Made by a program: the position numbers and the translations under genes
The notes under the pieces: generated by a model
Seen by the model: only the letters and a program-made list of their open reading frames with translations
The model's database searches: none
Told to the model about the DNA's origin: nothing
Shown here: in pieces, positions 30,590 to 39,856 of the stretch
Position numbering within the stretch: the first letter of the stretch is position 1
Layout: each line of letters starts with the position of its first letter
From: Pelagicoccus sp. SDUM812005
GTDB lineage: Bacteria > Verrucomicrobiota > Verrucomicrobiia > Opitutales > Opitutaceae
Reading direction: 5' to 3'
Assembly: GCF_031127875.1 (NCBI RefSeq)
Contig: NZ_JARXIA010000008.1
Location: 1-64,000, forward strand
Length of the DNA: 64,000 bases

Positions 30590-31375
30590 CTACACCAAAA
30601 CCGGAGCGGTCTTGCCTTCCGGCACGGTCAAGATCTCCGGACCCTTTTCGCCTACCAGCACCGTGTGCTCGAAGTGGGCGCTGGGGCTGCCGTCCGCGCT
30701 CAGCGCCGTCCAGCCATCCTCGCCCATGGCGATCTTGTGCTTGCCCATGTTCACCATCGGCTCGATGCAGAGCACCATGCCCCGCTTGAGCCGCTGGTAG
30801 TCGTTGGGACGTCCGAAATTCGGAATCTGCGGCTCCTCGTGCAAAGTCTTGCCTACGCCATGACCCACGAAATCGCGGATCACGCTGAAGCCCGCTCGCT
30901 CCACCTTCTTCTGCACCGCGCTGGAAATCTTGCCGACCTTGTTGCCGGCCACCGCATTCTTGATGCCCTCGTACATCGACTCCTCCGTCACGTCCAGCAA
31001 GCGCTGCAGCTCCGGATCCACCCGGCCCACCGGGATGGTACGGCAATTGTCGCCGATATAGCCGTTGTAGCGGGTGCAAACGTCCACGCTGATCACATCG
31101 CCCTCCTTGAGCACGCGCTCCAGAGTTCCGATGCCGTGCACCACCTCGTCGTTCACCGAAAGGCAGGTCCAAGAAGGAAAAACGCGGGACCCTACCTTGT
31201 ATTGGTAGCAGGCGCTCTCGCAGCCGATCTCCTCCATGAAGCGGCGCCCCGCCTGGTCCAGATCGTAAGTGTTCATGCCGGGCACCACCAAGGCGCACAT
31301 GCGGTCCAGCACAGTGGCTGCTGCTTGGGCGGCTTCCTTGATGGCCTTATATTGCTCTTCGTTCCGTACGATCAT
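30590..31375 (-). CDS. map: methionine aminopeptidase, type I
   Basis: A 261-residue enzyme that removes the initiator Met from new proteins. Dinuclear-metal ligands are visible in order: Asp in VISVDVCTRYNGY, Asp in GDNCRTIPVG, His in VGHGVGKTLHEEP, Glu in CIEPMVN and Glu in HFEHTVLV. HEEPQIPNFG supplies the substrate-gating His region. Length and lack of an N-terminal zinc extension fit the bacterial type Ia. It lies 62 bp downstream of rmuC on the same strand and converges on the giant secreted-protein gene. Confidence 0.96.
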   Translation of the reverse strand: MIVRNEEQYKAIKEAAQAAATVLDRMCALVVPGMNTYDLDQAGRRFMEEIGCESACYQYKVGSRVFPSWTCLSVNDEVVHGIGTLERVLKEGDVISVDVCTRYNGYIGDNCRTIPVGRVDPELQRLLDVTEESMYEGIKNAVAGNKVGKISSAVQKKVERAGFSVIRDFVGHGVGKTLHEEPQIPNFGRPNDYQRLKRGMVLCIEPMVNMGKHKIAMGEDGWTALSADGSPSAHFEHTVLVGEKGPEILTVPEGKTAPVLV

Positions 31376-31437
31376 GTCTCAGTCTATCGAACTTTGTTCT
31401 GCAATAGATAATCGGTTTCAAGCGCAAAACCTGAGCC

Positions 31438-32808
31438 TCACTCCAGCTCCAGCTGCCCGTCCGTCTCGGAGGCCACCTCCGCCACCTCCTGCGGAAGCGC
31501 CTTCTTGGCCTTGGCTCCCAGGTCCTTCAAGCGCTGCACCTGGTTCACCAAATTGCCCCGCCCGTTCGACAGCTTGTTCATCGCCGCGTCGTAGGCCAGC
31601 TGGCTGCGCCCGATCTGCTCGCCGATCTTCTGCATGTCCTCGAAAAAGCCCACGAACTTGTCGTAGAGCAGGCCGCTCTTCTCCGCGATGTCGATCGCGT
31701 TGCGGGTTTGCTTCTCCTGCCGCCAAATGTTCGCAACCGTACGCAAGGTCGCCAGCAAGGTCGAAGGCGTCACGATCACCACGTTCTGGCGAAAGGCGAA
31801 GTCGAAGAGCGTATCGTCGGCCTGGATGGCCATCACGAAGGCCGGCTCCACCGGGATGAACATCAGCGTAAAGTCCGGCGACTGGATTTCGTACAAAGCG
31901 TCGTAGCGCTTCTTGCTCAGCTCCAGCACGTGGTTCTTCACGCTCTGGATGTGCTCCCTCAAGGCCGCTTCCCGCTTGGTCTCGTCGTCCTCGTTCACGC
32001 AGCGCTCGTAGGCCACCAAGCTCACCTTGGCGTCGATCACTAAGTGCTTGCCCTCCGGCAAGTTCACCAGGACGTCCGGCTGCTGGCGCTTGCCATCCTC
32101 GGAGGTGAAGCTCGCCTGGGTACGGTACTCGCGCCCCTGTTCCAGCCCCGACTTCTCCAGAACCGTTTCCAAGACCAGCTCGCCCCAGTTACCCTGCGTC
32201 TTGGTCTGCCCCTTCAAAGCCGTCGTCAAGTTGCGGGCCTCCGTGCTCATCTTTTGGTTGAGCTCGCCCAAGGTCTTCAGCTGGGCCACCAGCTCCGCCC
32301 GGTCCTTCACGCTCTGGTCATGGGTACGGTCCACCCGCACCCGAAAATCCGTGATCTTCTCCGCCAACGGCACCAGCAGCTTGTCCAAGCTCTCCTTGTT
32401 GCGAGCCACGAACTTCTCCGAATTCGCGTCCAGCACCCGCGTCGCCAAAGTCTCGAACTCCGCCGTCAGCTTCTGCTGCAGCTCCGCCACCTCCTTCTTC
32501 TGCTCCTCGATCCGCGTCTCCATCGACTGGATACGCTCATCCGCAGCTGCCAATCTCGCCCCCAAGCCCGCATTCGTCTCCCGCAAGCGGACCAGCTCGG
32601 CCTTCGCCTCCGCCAGCGAAGCCTCGCCCGAGCGGGAACGCTCCTCTAGCTTCGCGTTCTCCTGGGCGGCCATGGCCAAACGCCCCTCCAGCTCCATCCG
32701 CTCCTCCTCCGGCAAGCCCTTGGGCGTGCGCAAGCGGTAGGCCTGGATAAACCAAGCCGCCGCGAATCCCGCCACCAAAGCGATCAACCAAGCCCACTGC
32801 TCGATCAT
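31438..32808 (-). CDS. rmuC: DNA recombination protein RmuC
   Basis: A 456-residue protein with an N-terminal membrane anchor (WLIALVAGFAAAWFIQAY), a long coiled coil (about residues 35-160) and the conserved RmuC nuclease-like core (LVLETVLEKSGLEQGREY, PDVLVNLPEGKHLVIDAKVSL, FTLMFIPVEPAF). RmuC limits inversions between short inverted repeats in E. coli. Its ATG overlaps the stop of the upstream DtxR-type regulator (ATGA, 32805-32808), so the two are translationally coupled. Confidence 0.93.
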   Translation of the reverse strand: MIEQWAWLIALVAGFAAAWFIQAYRLRTPKGLPEEERMELEGRLAMAAQENAKLEERSRSGEASLAEAKAELVRLRETNAGLGARLAAADERIQSMETRIEEQKKEVAELQQKLTAEFETLATRVLDANSEKFVARNKESLDKLLVPLAEKITDFRVRVDRTHDQSVKDRAELVAQLKTLGELNQKMSTEARNLTTALKGQTKTQGNWGELVLETVLEKSGLEQGREYRTQASFTSEDGKRQQPDVLVNLPEGKHLVIDAKVSLVAYERCVNEDDETKREAALREHIQSVKNHVLELSKKRYDALYEIQSPDFTLMFIPVEPAFVMAIQADDTLFDFAFRQNVVIVTPSTLLATLRTVANIWRQEKQTRNAIDIAEKSGLLYDKFVGFFEDMQKIGEQIGRSQLAYDAAMNKLSNGRGNLVNQVQRLKDLGAKAKKALPQEVAEVASETDGQLELE

Positions 32809-33479
32809 TTGCCGCCCTCCAGCTCCACGCTGATCTTGCGGGCTGCTTCGAAACCAAGCTGCCGCTTCGCTCCGTCGCTAAACTCCAGCGAAACGACCCC
32901 GGCCTGCGCGTCCCGGCCCGACACCAGCAAACCCTGCCCGGGCGTCAGAGAATTGCTCTCCAAGTATTGCAAAAACTGGTCCTCCTGGTCCTCGATCCGG
33001 CCCACGACCACCCGCTGCCCCTGCTTGCAGTCCACCAGCGGCAGCAAGTCGCGCACCGCAATGGCCCCGCTCTTGTCCGGGATCGGATCCCCATGCGGGT
33101 CCAGCTCCGGATGCCCCAGCAGGACGTCGATACGCTCCAGCACCCGGTCCGAAATCACATGCTCCAAGGCCTCCGCCTCGTCGTGGATCTCGTGCCAGTC
33201 CATGCCCAGCACTTTGACCAAAAACAGCTCGATCATGCGGTGCCGCCGCAATACCAGCAAAGCCAGCTCCTTGCCCTGATCCGTCAGCTGCACCCCCACC
33301 CGCGGCGTATAGCCCACCAGCCCCGTCTTCGCCAAAGACTTCACCATCGTGGTCGCCGTCCCGGGAGTCACCTCCAGCGAGGTGGAAAGATCGCCCATGC
33401 TCACGTTCCCCCCCTCGCCCTGCTCGAACTGCAAGGTGTAAATATTCTTGATGTAGTTTTCTACCGTACTGGTCGCCAT
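32805..33479 (-). CDS. DtxR/MntR-family metal-dependent transcriptional regulator
   Basis: A 224-residue regulator. An N-terminal winged helix (about 1-65; MGDLSTSLEVTPGTATTMVKSL is the recognition region) is followed by the dimerisation and metal domain (HRMIELFLVKVLGMDWHEIHDEAEALEHVISD, with the His/Glu ligands typical of the family) and a C-terminal FeoA/SH3-like domain (about 150-220). It senses Fe2+ or Mn2+. The first gene of a three-gene run with rmuC and map, it is the only metal-sensing repressor in the window and a candidate controller of the iron genes further right, although its usual operator sequence is not seen there. Confidence 0.9.
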   Translation of the reverse strand: MATSTVENYIKNIYTLQFEQGEGGNVSMGDLSTSLEVTPGTATTMVKSLAKTGLVGYTPRVGVQLTDQGKELALLVLRRHRMIELFLVKVLGMDWHEIHDEAEALEHVISDRVLERIDVLLGHPELDPHGDPIPDKSGAIAVRDLLPLVDCKQGQRVVVGRIEDQEDQFLQYLESNSLTPGQGLLVSGRDAQAGVVSLEFSDGAKRQLGFEAARKISVELEGGK

Positions 33480-33762
33480 GATCTAAATTCCTTCGCCACC
33501 CCGCACGTCGAAAAAGGAGGACCGGCTTCGCCAAAGACGGCAATGAAAGCCCGTCCCGACAGAAGCCCGCGACCAAGGAGCAACGGGGCAATAGACACTC
33601 CCTATCGCTGACCCATCGGGCCTCGATTGCAAAGCCTTTTGTAGCGCCCGGATCGTGGCTCCGCCCGTAAAACAAATGTCAATTCCCGCGCGAACAGCAC
33701 TTAACGGCATAGAGGGATTCACTCAGGGCCGCCCCATCCGATAAAAGCAATGAACAGTCGTA

Positions 33763-34374
33763 ATGAGCCACCACTTCAAAGTCCATATCGTCGAAGACGA
33801 TAAAACCACCCGCCGCCTCCTCGAAAACGTCACCAGCATGCTGGGCTACGACGTCAAATCCTACGAGAATGGCCAGCAAGCCTGGGACGCCTTCCGGATC
33901 GAACGCCCCCAAATCGTCATCAGCGACTGGATGCTCCCCGAAATGGACGGGCTCGAGCTCTGCCGCAAGCTGCGCGAGAGCATGAAGGACAGCTACACCT
34001 ACTTCGTCCTCGTCACCGCTCAGAAACGTTCCCGCCCCAACCTCGAAGCCGCCATCAACGCCGGCGTCGACGACTTCCTCAAGAAGCCGATCAGCTCCGA
34101 CGAGATCTGGAACCGCCTCCGCGTCGCCGAACGCATCCTCAATTTCAACAAGCAAGTCCAACGCCTCGAAAGCCTCATCCCCATCTGCTGCTACTGCAAA
34201 AAGGTCCGCAACGACGGAGACCTCTGGGAACAGATCGAGCAATACGTCAACGAACGCACCGGCGCCGACTTCACCCACTCCATCTGCCCTAGCTGCATGG
34301 ACACCCACGTCCGTCCCCAAATGGAATCCTACAAGCAGTCCCTCAAGGACAAATCCCGCGCCTCCACCGACTAG
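33763..34374 (+). CDS. response regulator with a Cys-rich C-terminal domain
   Basis: A 203-residue protein. The receiver domain (about 5-122) has the acidic pair in HIVEDD, phospho-acceptor Asp in VISDWMLPEMDG, and Lys in FLKKPIS. The C-terminal part is not DNA-binding: it reads IPICCYCKKVRNDGDLWEQI and later ICPSCM, a four-cysteine module recurrent at the ends of receiver and PAS proteins in many bacteria. The cysteines could bind zinc. It is a single gene with no cognate kinase next to it; output is probably by protein contact. Confidence 0.85.
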   Translation: MSHHFKVHIVEDDKTTRRLLENVTSMLGYDVKSYENGQQAWDAFRIERPQIVISDWMLPEMDGLELCRKLRESMKDSYTYFVLVTAQKRSRPNLEAAINAGVDDFLKKPISSDEIWNRLRVAERILNFNKQVQRLESLIPICCYCKKVRNDGDLWEQIEQYVNERTGADFTHSICPSCMDTHVRPQMESYKQSLKDKSRASTD

Positions 34375-34413
34375 CCCCCATCAGGACTCTCGTCGCTCAG
34401 AGCTGACGCGCCT

Positions 34414-34695
34414 TCACTCTCCGCATTTCTCCAACTCCACCCAAGTCGCGCCCCAGCCGCCTCCCGTCTGGTCGCACAGGCCGAAGTCCCGCACGCAGGC
34501 GATCTTGCGCAGCTGGCCATGCACCAGCTCCCGCAGCGACCCGGAGCCCTTGCCGTGGATCACCCGCACCCGCGTGATCCCCTTCTCCAAGCATAGCTCG
34601 AAGTAGTCCGGCAACAGCTCCTTCACCTCCTTCGGGCGAAAGGTATGCAGGTCCAACTCGTCAGATATCGGGAACTCAATCGGCTCGTCTTCCAT
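34414..34695 (-). CDS. Smr-domain protein
   Basis: A 93-residue stand-alone Smr (small MutS-related) domain. The characteristic LDLHTFRPKEV start and the VRVIHGKGSGSLRELVH core are present, followed by the WGATWVEL end. Smr domains nick or bind nucleic acids; short bacterial versions of this kind are uncharacterised. The start ATG at 34693-34695 leaves only 13 residues before the domain. It is a single gene, convergent with the response regulator. Confidence 0.88.
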   Translation of the reverse strand: MEDEPIEFPISDELDLHTFRPKEVKELLPDYFELCLEKGITRVRVIHGKGSGSLRELVHGQLRKIACVRDFGLCDQTGGGWGATWVELEKCGE

Positions 34696-34801
34696 TATTT
34701 TCGTAAAACAACCCCTTTCCCCCTACGAATCCACTAAAACCGCTAGACTCGCGGCCGAATTACCCAGTAGGTAAGGAGCGAACTCCCTGCCCAACCCACC
34801 C

Positions 34802-35530
34802 ATGTACCGACTCGGCCATAGCATCACCGTCGCCCTCAGCCTCCTCGCCAGCCTAGGATTCAGCCTCGCCGCGACCGCTCAACCCACGCCCCCAGCAGCC
34901 GAGGAAAAGGACGAGCTCATCCCGCCCGAGGCCATCTACAAGATCGACCCCACCCACCCCGCCGAGCTCTACGCCCGCGGCATCGAAGGCGAAGCCATCA
35001 TCATCGTCTCCGTCGACGTCTTCGGCACCGCCCTCGATCCCGTCGTCGACCGGGCCACCCACGACGAGTTCGGCCTCGCCGCCATGCTCGCCGCCTCCGA
35101 GTGGATCTTCGAACCCGCCACCAAAAACGGAGTCCCCGTAGCCGTACGCGTCAAAATCCCCTTCACCTTCAAGATCGCCTTCGAGCACAAGCTAAACGTC
35201 GAGATGGGCCGCGAAGTCTTCAAGGAGATCGACGTCCCCGTCACCCCCTCCTTCGAGCTCGACCAGGCCCCCATGCCCAAGTTCATCCCCGCCTTCGACG
35301 CCTTCTACCCCGAAGAATTCGCCAACACCGGCAAAAGCGCCGCCGTCAGCGTCGAGTTCATCGTCAACCCCGACGGCAACGTCATCAATCCCCGCATCGT
35401 ATCCATTTCCACCCCCGGCTTCGAAGAAGCCGCTCTGCGAGCCATCGCCCACATCCAGTACAACACCATCCGCGTCCAGGGCCAACCCGTCTACGTTTCC
35501 ATCATGATGCCCATCCAGTTCTCCCCCTAA
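34802..35530 (+). CDS. periplasmic protein with two TonB C-terminal-like domains
   Basis: A 242-residue exported protein. A signal peptide (cleaved near ATAQP) replaces the usual TonB membrane anchor. Two TonB_C-type domains follow: one at about 40-125 (IVSVDVFGTALDPVV, AASEWIFEPATKNG) and one at about 155-240 (VEFIVNPDGNVINPRIVSI, ALRAIAHIQYNTIRVQG). With no anchor or Pro-rich linker and no exbB/exbD beside it, it probably does not energise receptors by itself. It may bind outer-membrane or cell-wall partners. Confidence 0.75.
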   Translation: MYRLGHSITVALSLLASLGFSLAATAQPTPPAAEEKDELIPPEAIYKIDPTHPAELYARGIEGEAIIIVSVDVFGTALDPVVDRATHDEFGLAAMLAASEWIFEPATKNGVPVAVRVKIPFTFKIAFEHKLNVEMGREVFKEIDVPVTPSFELDQAPMPKFIPAFDAFYPEEFANTGKSAAVSVEFIVNPDGNVINPRIVSISTPGFEEAALRAIAHIQYNTIRVQGQPVYVSIMMPIQFSP

Positions 35531-35607
35531 AGCTCGGGCACCCACCGACACAGGCGGAATAACGCTAATCGCACTCCCTCACCCGCTACCGCGCCCTCAG
35601 CATAAAA

Positions 35608-36045
35608 ATGACTTCTCGTCATATCGATAATCCCGAGGTCGCAGCGGTCTTCGATTCATATCCCCCCGAACCGCGGCAGCGCCTCCTGGAGCTGAGAAGC
35701 CTAATCTTAGCAGTCGGAAAACGCATCGATGGGATCGTCGCCGTAGAGGAGTCGCTCAAATGGGGACAGCCAAGCTACTCGTGCCTTTCAGGCAGCTCGA
35801 TTCGCTTGGGCTGGGACAGGAAATCACCCGAAACCATCAGCCTCTACTTCCACTGCCAGACCAAGCTGGTCCGCACCTTTCGAGCGCTGTATCCAAAGAG
35901 CTTCACCTTCGTGGGAAATCGAGAGATCCGATTTCATAAAAACGACCCTATCCCTGCAAAAGAACTAGAACACTGCCTCGAACTCGCGCATTCCTATCAT
36001 CGCATAAAAAACCTTCCCCTACTTGGCGCCGCAAAGAACCGATAA
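35608..36045 (+). CDS. DUF1801 protein
   Basis: A 145-residue cytoplasmic protein of the DUF1801/YdhG fold. The family pattern is visible: VFDSYPPEPRQRLLELRSLI, then ESLKWGQPSYS, FHCQTKLVRTFRALY and a C-terminal REIRFH part. The family includes the B. subtilis frataxin-like iron chaperone Fra, but most members have no known role. Codon use is a little less GC-rich than its neighbours. Confidence 0.7.
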   Translation: MTSRHIDNPEVAAVFDSYPPEPRQRLLELRSLILAVGKRIDGIVAVEESLKWGQPSYSCLSGSSIRLGWDRKSPETISLYFHCQTKLVRTFRALYPKSFTFVGNREIRFHKNDPIPAKELEHCLELAHSYHRIKNLPLLGAAKNR

Positions 36046-36111
36046 GCCTTTTTCCCGTCGATCCTGCTGGCCCACGCCCCTGCCCTCACTCGCAACCACG
36101 CTCGATCGGAC

Positions 36112-36477
36112 ATGAACCTAAGCTCAATCATTATCGGCTACGCGACCTCTACGCTCGGCGGCGCCCTCTTGCTGTGGCTCGTCATCGACAAGGTCCTGTG
36201 GAAGATGATGGAAAAAGAAGGCGGCGGGAAAAAGCCCTTATCCTTCTCCCTTCTGCTGGGTATCCTTGAACGGGCCTCCTATACCACCGCCCTGCTCATG
36301 GGGCACCCCGCCTGGATCGGCGTCTACCTCGCCATGAAGGTTGCCGTTGGCTGGAGGGCCCAGCAATCAAGGGTGTCCCCCTCCGACAACGTCTACCTCA
36401 TCGGAAACCTGCTGTCGATCGGCATGGGCCTGCTGGGTTACTGGATCGCCACAGACCTCAAAACCCTCGCCCCCTAG
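36112..36477 (+). CDS. small integral membrane protein, unknown
   Basis: A 121-residue protein with three or four hydrophobic segments (about 5-26, 42-62, 66-80, 95-112). The first loop is KVLWKMMEKEGGGKKP. I recognise no family. It lies between the DUF1801 gene and the broken acetyltransferase with short gaps, possibly one transcript. Confidence 0.65.
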   Translation: MNLSSIIIGYATSTLGGALLLWLVIDKVLWKMMEKEGGGKKPLSFSLLLGILERASYTTALLMGHPAWIGVYLAMKVAVGWRAQQSRVSPSDNVYLIGNLLSIGMGLLGYWIATDLKTLAP

Positions 36478-36501
36478 CGGCGAAAGGCCGCCCCGCCTTC
36501 C

Positions 36502-37061
36502 ATGAAGATCCCCACCACCATCAAGCTTGAAACGGAGCGGTGCTTGCTGCGCTTCATCACCCAAGAGGACATACCTCACATCTTCAGCGCGACCCGATAC
36601 GAGGGATTCAACGACGGCATGCTCTGGGAGCCGCCGCAAAGCGAAGACGAATTACAGGAACCCTTTGAGCGAAATGTGAGGCATGGAACGAAGGGCTCAG
36701 CTACACCTTCACTATCGAATCGAAAGAAAAAGGCGAGTTCATCGGACGCATCGCGACCCGCAAGCAACCGGGTGAACAGATATGGGATATCGGCTTCTGG
36801 ACCCACCCAGCGCACCAATCCCAAGGATTCATGAGCGAGAGCGTCGCCCGAGTGATCGAATTTTGCTTCGCCGAACTCAACGCTTCCAAACTCGTCGCCT
36901 GCCACGCTCTCTGGAACAAATCCAGCGAGAAAGTATTGAAGCGCAACGGACTGAGCTTCGTCCGGCACGTCCCAGAAGGCTTCAAAAAGAACGGTCGTTG
37001 GGTGGAAGAAAACCAGCTCGAGATAACGCGGGAAAACTGGGAACGCCGCCGCTCCGCTTAA
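36502..37061 (+). pseudogene. GNAT N-acetyltransferase split by a one-base deletion
   Basis: The first 59 codons (to 36678) encode a RimJ/RimL-type start (LETERCLLRFITQEDIPHIF). The reading then continues in another frame: from 36679 with one added base the text becomes EAWNEGLSYTFTIESKEKGEF, then IWDIGFWTHPAHQSQGFMSE and VARVIEFCFAELNASKLVA, the acetyl-CoA-binding core and C-terminal part. A single missing G after 36678 (GTG-AGG, expected GTG-GAG) explains it. As read, the first frame runs on to a premature end at 36834. It is either a recent pseudogene or a sequencing error, since the downstream part is intact. Confidence 0.85.
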
Positions 37062-37098
37062 CGACGTCCATTCCCCCAGCCTCCCTTTATGCTGCGAA

Positions 37099-38184
37099 CT
37101 AGAAGGAGCGGATCTTGATGGCCACGCCCCAGGAGCTATCCTTGCGGTAGTAGTCGACTAGGTCGCTGTTGTATCCATAACGGTACCACAGCGAGGTATA
37201 CTTGAAGCCGAGCTCCAAGCGGGCCGTGATACGCTGGAAGGGATCCTTGTAGCCGGTGCGAAGCTCTAGCATGATTTCGTTCGCGTCAAAGAACCAGTCC
37301 AAGCTTTTGGATTGGTAACGCACGCTGGCTCGCAGGCCGTCGACCTTGTTGCGGCGAATCTCGCCGTCGTACTCAGCGAGCCAATCCCTGTCCTCTTCCC
37401 AGAGGTTATACTCCTCCGCCCCGTTCTGCAGAAGCCCGTCCTTCAAGTAATACCGTCCGTCGAACATGAGGAAAACCTTCCCTGTATCGAGCTGCCAACT
37501 ACTGGACCAACGGGCACCGAGATAGTCCCAGCCGCGACTGAGCTCGTCGCGAGCGATGCTGGCGTCCCCGTCCACCAAAAGATATTCCGCCTGCAAAGCC
37601 TCGAAACGCGTCCGCCCCAAGGCCGCCTCCTCGGGAGTTTGCGGATCCTCCAGGTCTCCGATGCGTTGGCCATTGGACTCGTGCCCGTAGGACAACTCGA
37701 AGTAGTCGTGCAAGCTGTAGCCTTGCTCCGCCGAGGAAGTAAGGTCGCGGCGCTTCTGCCACCAACGGGCGCTGAGCAGCGGATTGAAGCGCTTGCCCAC
37801 CACTGGCGAGGACTCGCGGGTGCCCATGTACTGCCCCGCCCGACCGCTAAACGCGAGGTAGAGGCGCGGCTGGTAGGGGAAAAGCTTGGGGGTGTCGTAG
37901 TCCCGCCCCTCCACCGGAAACTTGTTGCTGGGATTCCACGATTCCCAGGGGAAAAGGATGGAAGAGGGCGTGATGACGGAAAGGGAGAAGTCAAGGTAGG
38001 CTTGGTCTCCCTCGTCGAAGGTGTACCCGACGTACAAGGGCTCGTAGGTGCGCACCACGTCCTTCCAGGAAGGCGGGTCCGGCGTGGTGGCTTCCGGCTC
38101 GATCCCGTTCGCCTGCTGTTGGGCGAAGGCGATCGGAGCGCCTGCTAATGCTGCTGCAACGAAGAGTGGACAGACTCGTTTCAT
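37099..38184 (-). CDS. outer-membrane phospholipase A (OMPLA)-like protein
   Basis: A 361-residue exported beta-barrel protein; the ATG at 38182-38184 starts the signal peptide (AFAQQ cleavage region). The OMPLA frame is visible: YEPLYVGYTFDEG, FPYQPRLYLAF and the catalytic segment SYGHESNGQ with His and Ser in H-x-SNG. The second catalytic block SRGWDYLG has Asp where E. coli OMPLA has Asn156 (SRSWN), and about 30 extra residues separate the two blocks. The barrel ends GVAIKIRSF. It probably hydrolyses phospholipids in the outer leaflet. It shares a strand with the SpoIIE-type gene upstream. Confidence 0.72.
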   Translation of the reverse strand: MKRVCPLFVAAALAGAPIAFAQQQANGIEPEATTPDPPSWKDVVRTYEPLYVGYTFDEGDQAYLDFSLSVITPSSILFPWESWNPSNKFPVEGRDYDTPKLFPYQPRLYLAFSGRAGQYMGTRESSPVVGKRFNPLLSARWWQKRRDLTSSAEQGYSLHDYFELSYGHESNGQRIGDLEDPQTPEEAALGRTRFEALQAEYLLVDGDASIARDELSRGWDYLGARWSSSWQLDTGKVFLMFDGRYYLKDGLLQNGAEEYNLWEEDRDWLAEYDGEIRRNKVDGLRASVRYQSKSLDWFFDANEIMLELRTGYKDPFQRITARLELGFKYTSLWYRYGYNSDLVDYYRKDSSWGVAIKIRSF

Positions 38185-38230
38185 AGGCAATTGCTGAGGT
38201 ATTCAGGCTGCGGGCACAACCTCAGAAAGC

Positions 38231-39673
38231 TCAAACCCGCTTGACCGTGACCAGCGTCAAGTCGTCGTCGTAAGTCTTCTTGCCGCTGAAACTGCGGAGC
38301 GACCCGAGGAGGCGCTGGCTGATTTCCGCCGCGCTTCCCTTGCGGTTCGACTTGACGGAGTCGGCCACCCGAGCTGCGGAAAATTCCTTGCCGCTCGCGT
38401 TCGACGTTTCGATGACTCCATCCGTAAAGGCCAAGAAGACATCCCCTTCCCGGAACGGAACCGTCTTCTCTTCCAAGAATTCCTTGAACGCCTCGTCCGG
38501 AACCATGCCCACAGGAAAGCCGTCGCTGTCCGGAAAGCTGGCTTGGCAAACGCCCCGGGCGTTATCGTAGGAGCAAAGCAAGGGACGCTCGTGGCCCGCT
38601 CGGGCGTAGGTGATCTGCCCTGCGTCCAAATCGATGACTGCGTAGAGCACCGTCACGTAAGTATCACCTTTGATCTCGTCCGCCACCACTCGGTTCAACT
38701 CGCGAAGCACCTCGTATGGGGAATCTTCGACCTGGGCGATGCGGTGCAGGTTGGTACGGCAAATCGCCATCACGATGGAAGCCGGTATCCCTTTTCCCGA
38801 TACGTCCGCTACGGCAACGCCGAGCTTCCGCTCGCCCAAGGGAATCACGTCGTACAAGTCGCCGCCGATCGTATGGGAAGACACGTATTGGGCGTCGATC
38901 TCCAGCCCCTCGATCTGCGGCAACTGCTGGGGCAGCAGCATGAGCTGGATGCTGCGAGCGAGCCCGAGGTCGATGTCGATCTGCTTGCGCTCGAGCATGA
39001 GGGTCAGGAAGGTGTTGTTGCGGATGGCGATGCCGGCCTGCTCCGCCAAGGATTGCACCACGGACTGGTCCGTCTCCGTAAAGGGCGCCCCGTCGGCCGA
39101 ATTGCAGACCGCCAAGACGCCTAGCACCTCGTCGCGAAAGAGGATCGGAGCGCAGATCGTGGTGGTCACCCGCAGCGCGGAATCGCTGTGCCGCACGATA
39201 CGCGGATCCGTTCTCCCGTCCTTGACAAGGATCGGTCTCTTGCTGCGTGCGGCCTCGCCGGCCACTCCTTCGCTGAGCGGAAACTCTTCGGTCTTCAGCA
39301 CGCTTTCAATGAACTTGGCCCGAGTGGCAATCTGGTCCTGCACGTCGGGCGGCAGCGGGCGGTGCGGCGGAAAGAGGCCTTCCACGGCGACGCTCCTCAG
39401 CGTTCCCTGCTCCGTCTTTTCAAATACGCAGGCGCTCAATGCCCCCGTGCTCACCACCGCCGCATGCACGATCCGCTGGAAGAGCGCCTCCTTGCTCAGC
39501 TCGTCGCCCAAGGCCTGCACCATGTCGTGCATGAAGTCGGCCACGATCAGCTTTTCCTGGTGGGCGAGCTGAGCCCGCTCCAAGTATTCGGAACTGCGCT
39601 TCACCTCTCGGAAATAGAGCCAACCGAAGAGGCATCCGACCAACAGCAATACGAGGGGAAACAGCAGGCTCAT
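38231..39673 (-). CDS. membrane GAF-SpoIIE (PP2C-type) phosphatase
   Basis: A 480-residue signalling phosphatase. It has an N-terminal membrane anchor (LLFPLVLLLVGCLFGWLYF), a GAF domain (about 55-215), a linker helix and a PPM/SpoIIE domain (about 245-480) with metal-binding motifs GGDLYDVIPLG, VADVSGKGIPAS and FTDGVIE. I chose the ATG at 39671-39673 because it begins the anchor. Such enzymes dephosphorylate STAS antagonists; a STAS gene lies 183 bp upstream on the same strand. This is consistent with a partner-switching module, though no anti-sigma kinase is present. Confidence 0.88.
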   Translation of the reverse strand: MSLLFPLVLLLVGCLFGWLYFREVKRSSEYLERAQLAHQEKLIVADFMHDMVQALGDELSKEALFQRIVHAAVVSTGALSACVFEKTEQGTLRSVAVEGLFPPHRPLPPDVQDQIATRAKFIESVLKTEEFPLSEGVAGEAARSKRPILVKDGRTDPRIVRHSDSALRVTTTICAPILFRDEVLGVLAVCNSADGAPFTETDQSVVQSLAEQAGIAIRNNTFLTLMLERKQIDIDLGLARSIQLMLLPQQLPQIEGLEIDAQYVSSHTIGGDLYDVIPLGERKLGVAVADVSGKGIPASIVMAICRTNLHRIAQVEDSPYEVLRELNRVVADEIKGDTYVTVLYAVIDLDAGQITYARAGHERPLLCSYDNARGVCQASFPDSDGFPVGMVPDEAFKEFLEEKTVPFREGDVFLAFTDGVIETSNASGKEFSAARVADSVKSNRKGSAAEISQRLLGSLRSFSGKKTYDDDLTLVTVKRV

Positions 39674-39856
39674 GGGGCAAGGGACAACGGCTAGGGAGCG
39701 GCGGATCGTCGCTCGAGAGGCCGCAGCCACGGCGGGCCCAGCGTGTCGATGGATGCCCGAAGGCTCAATTCCTCCCGTTTCGGGCTCGCAAACGGCTCTG
39801 CGGCAAGACCCCTCATGACGGATGTTTCGAAAGAGGCGACGCGATAGCCCCTCGGC

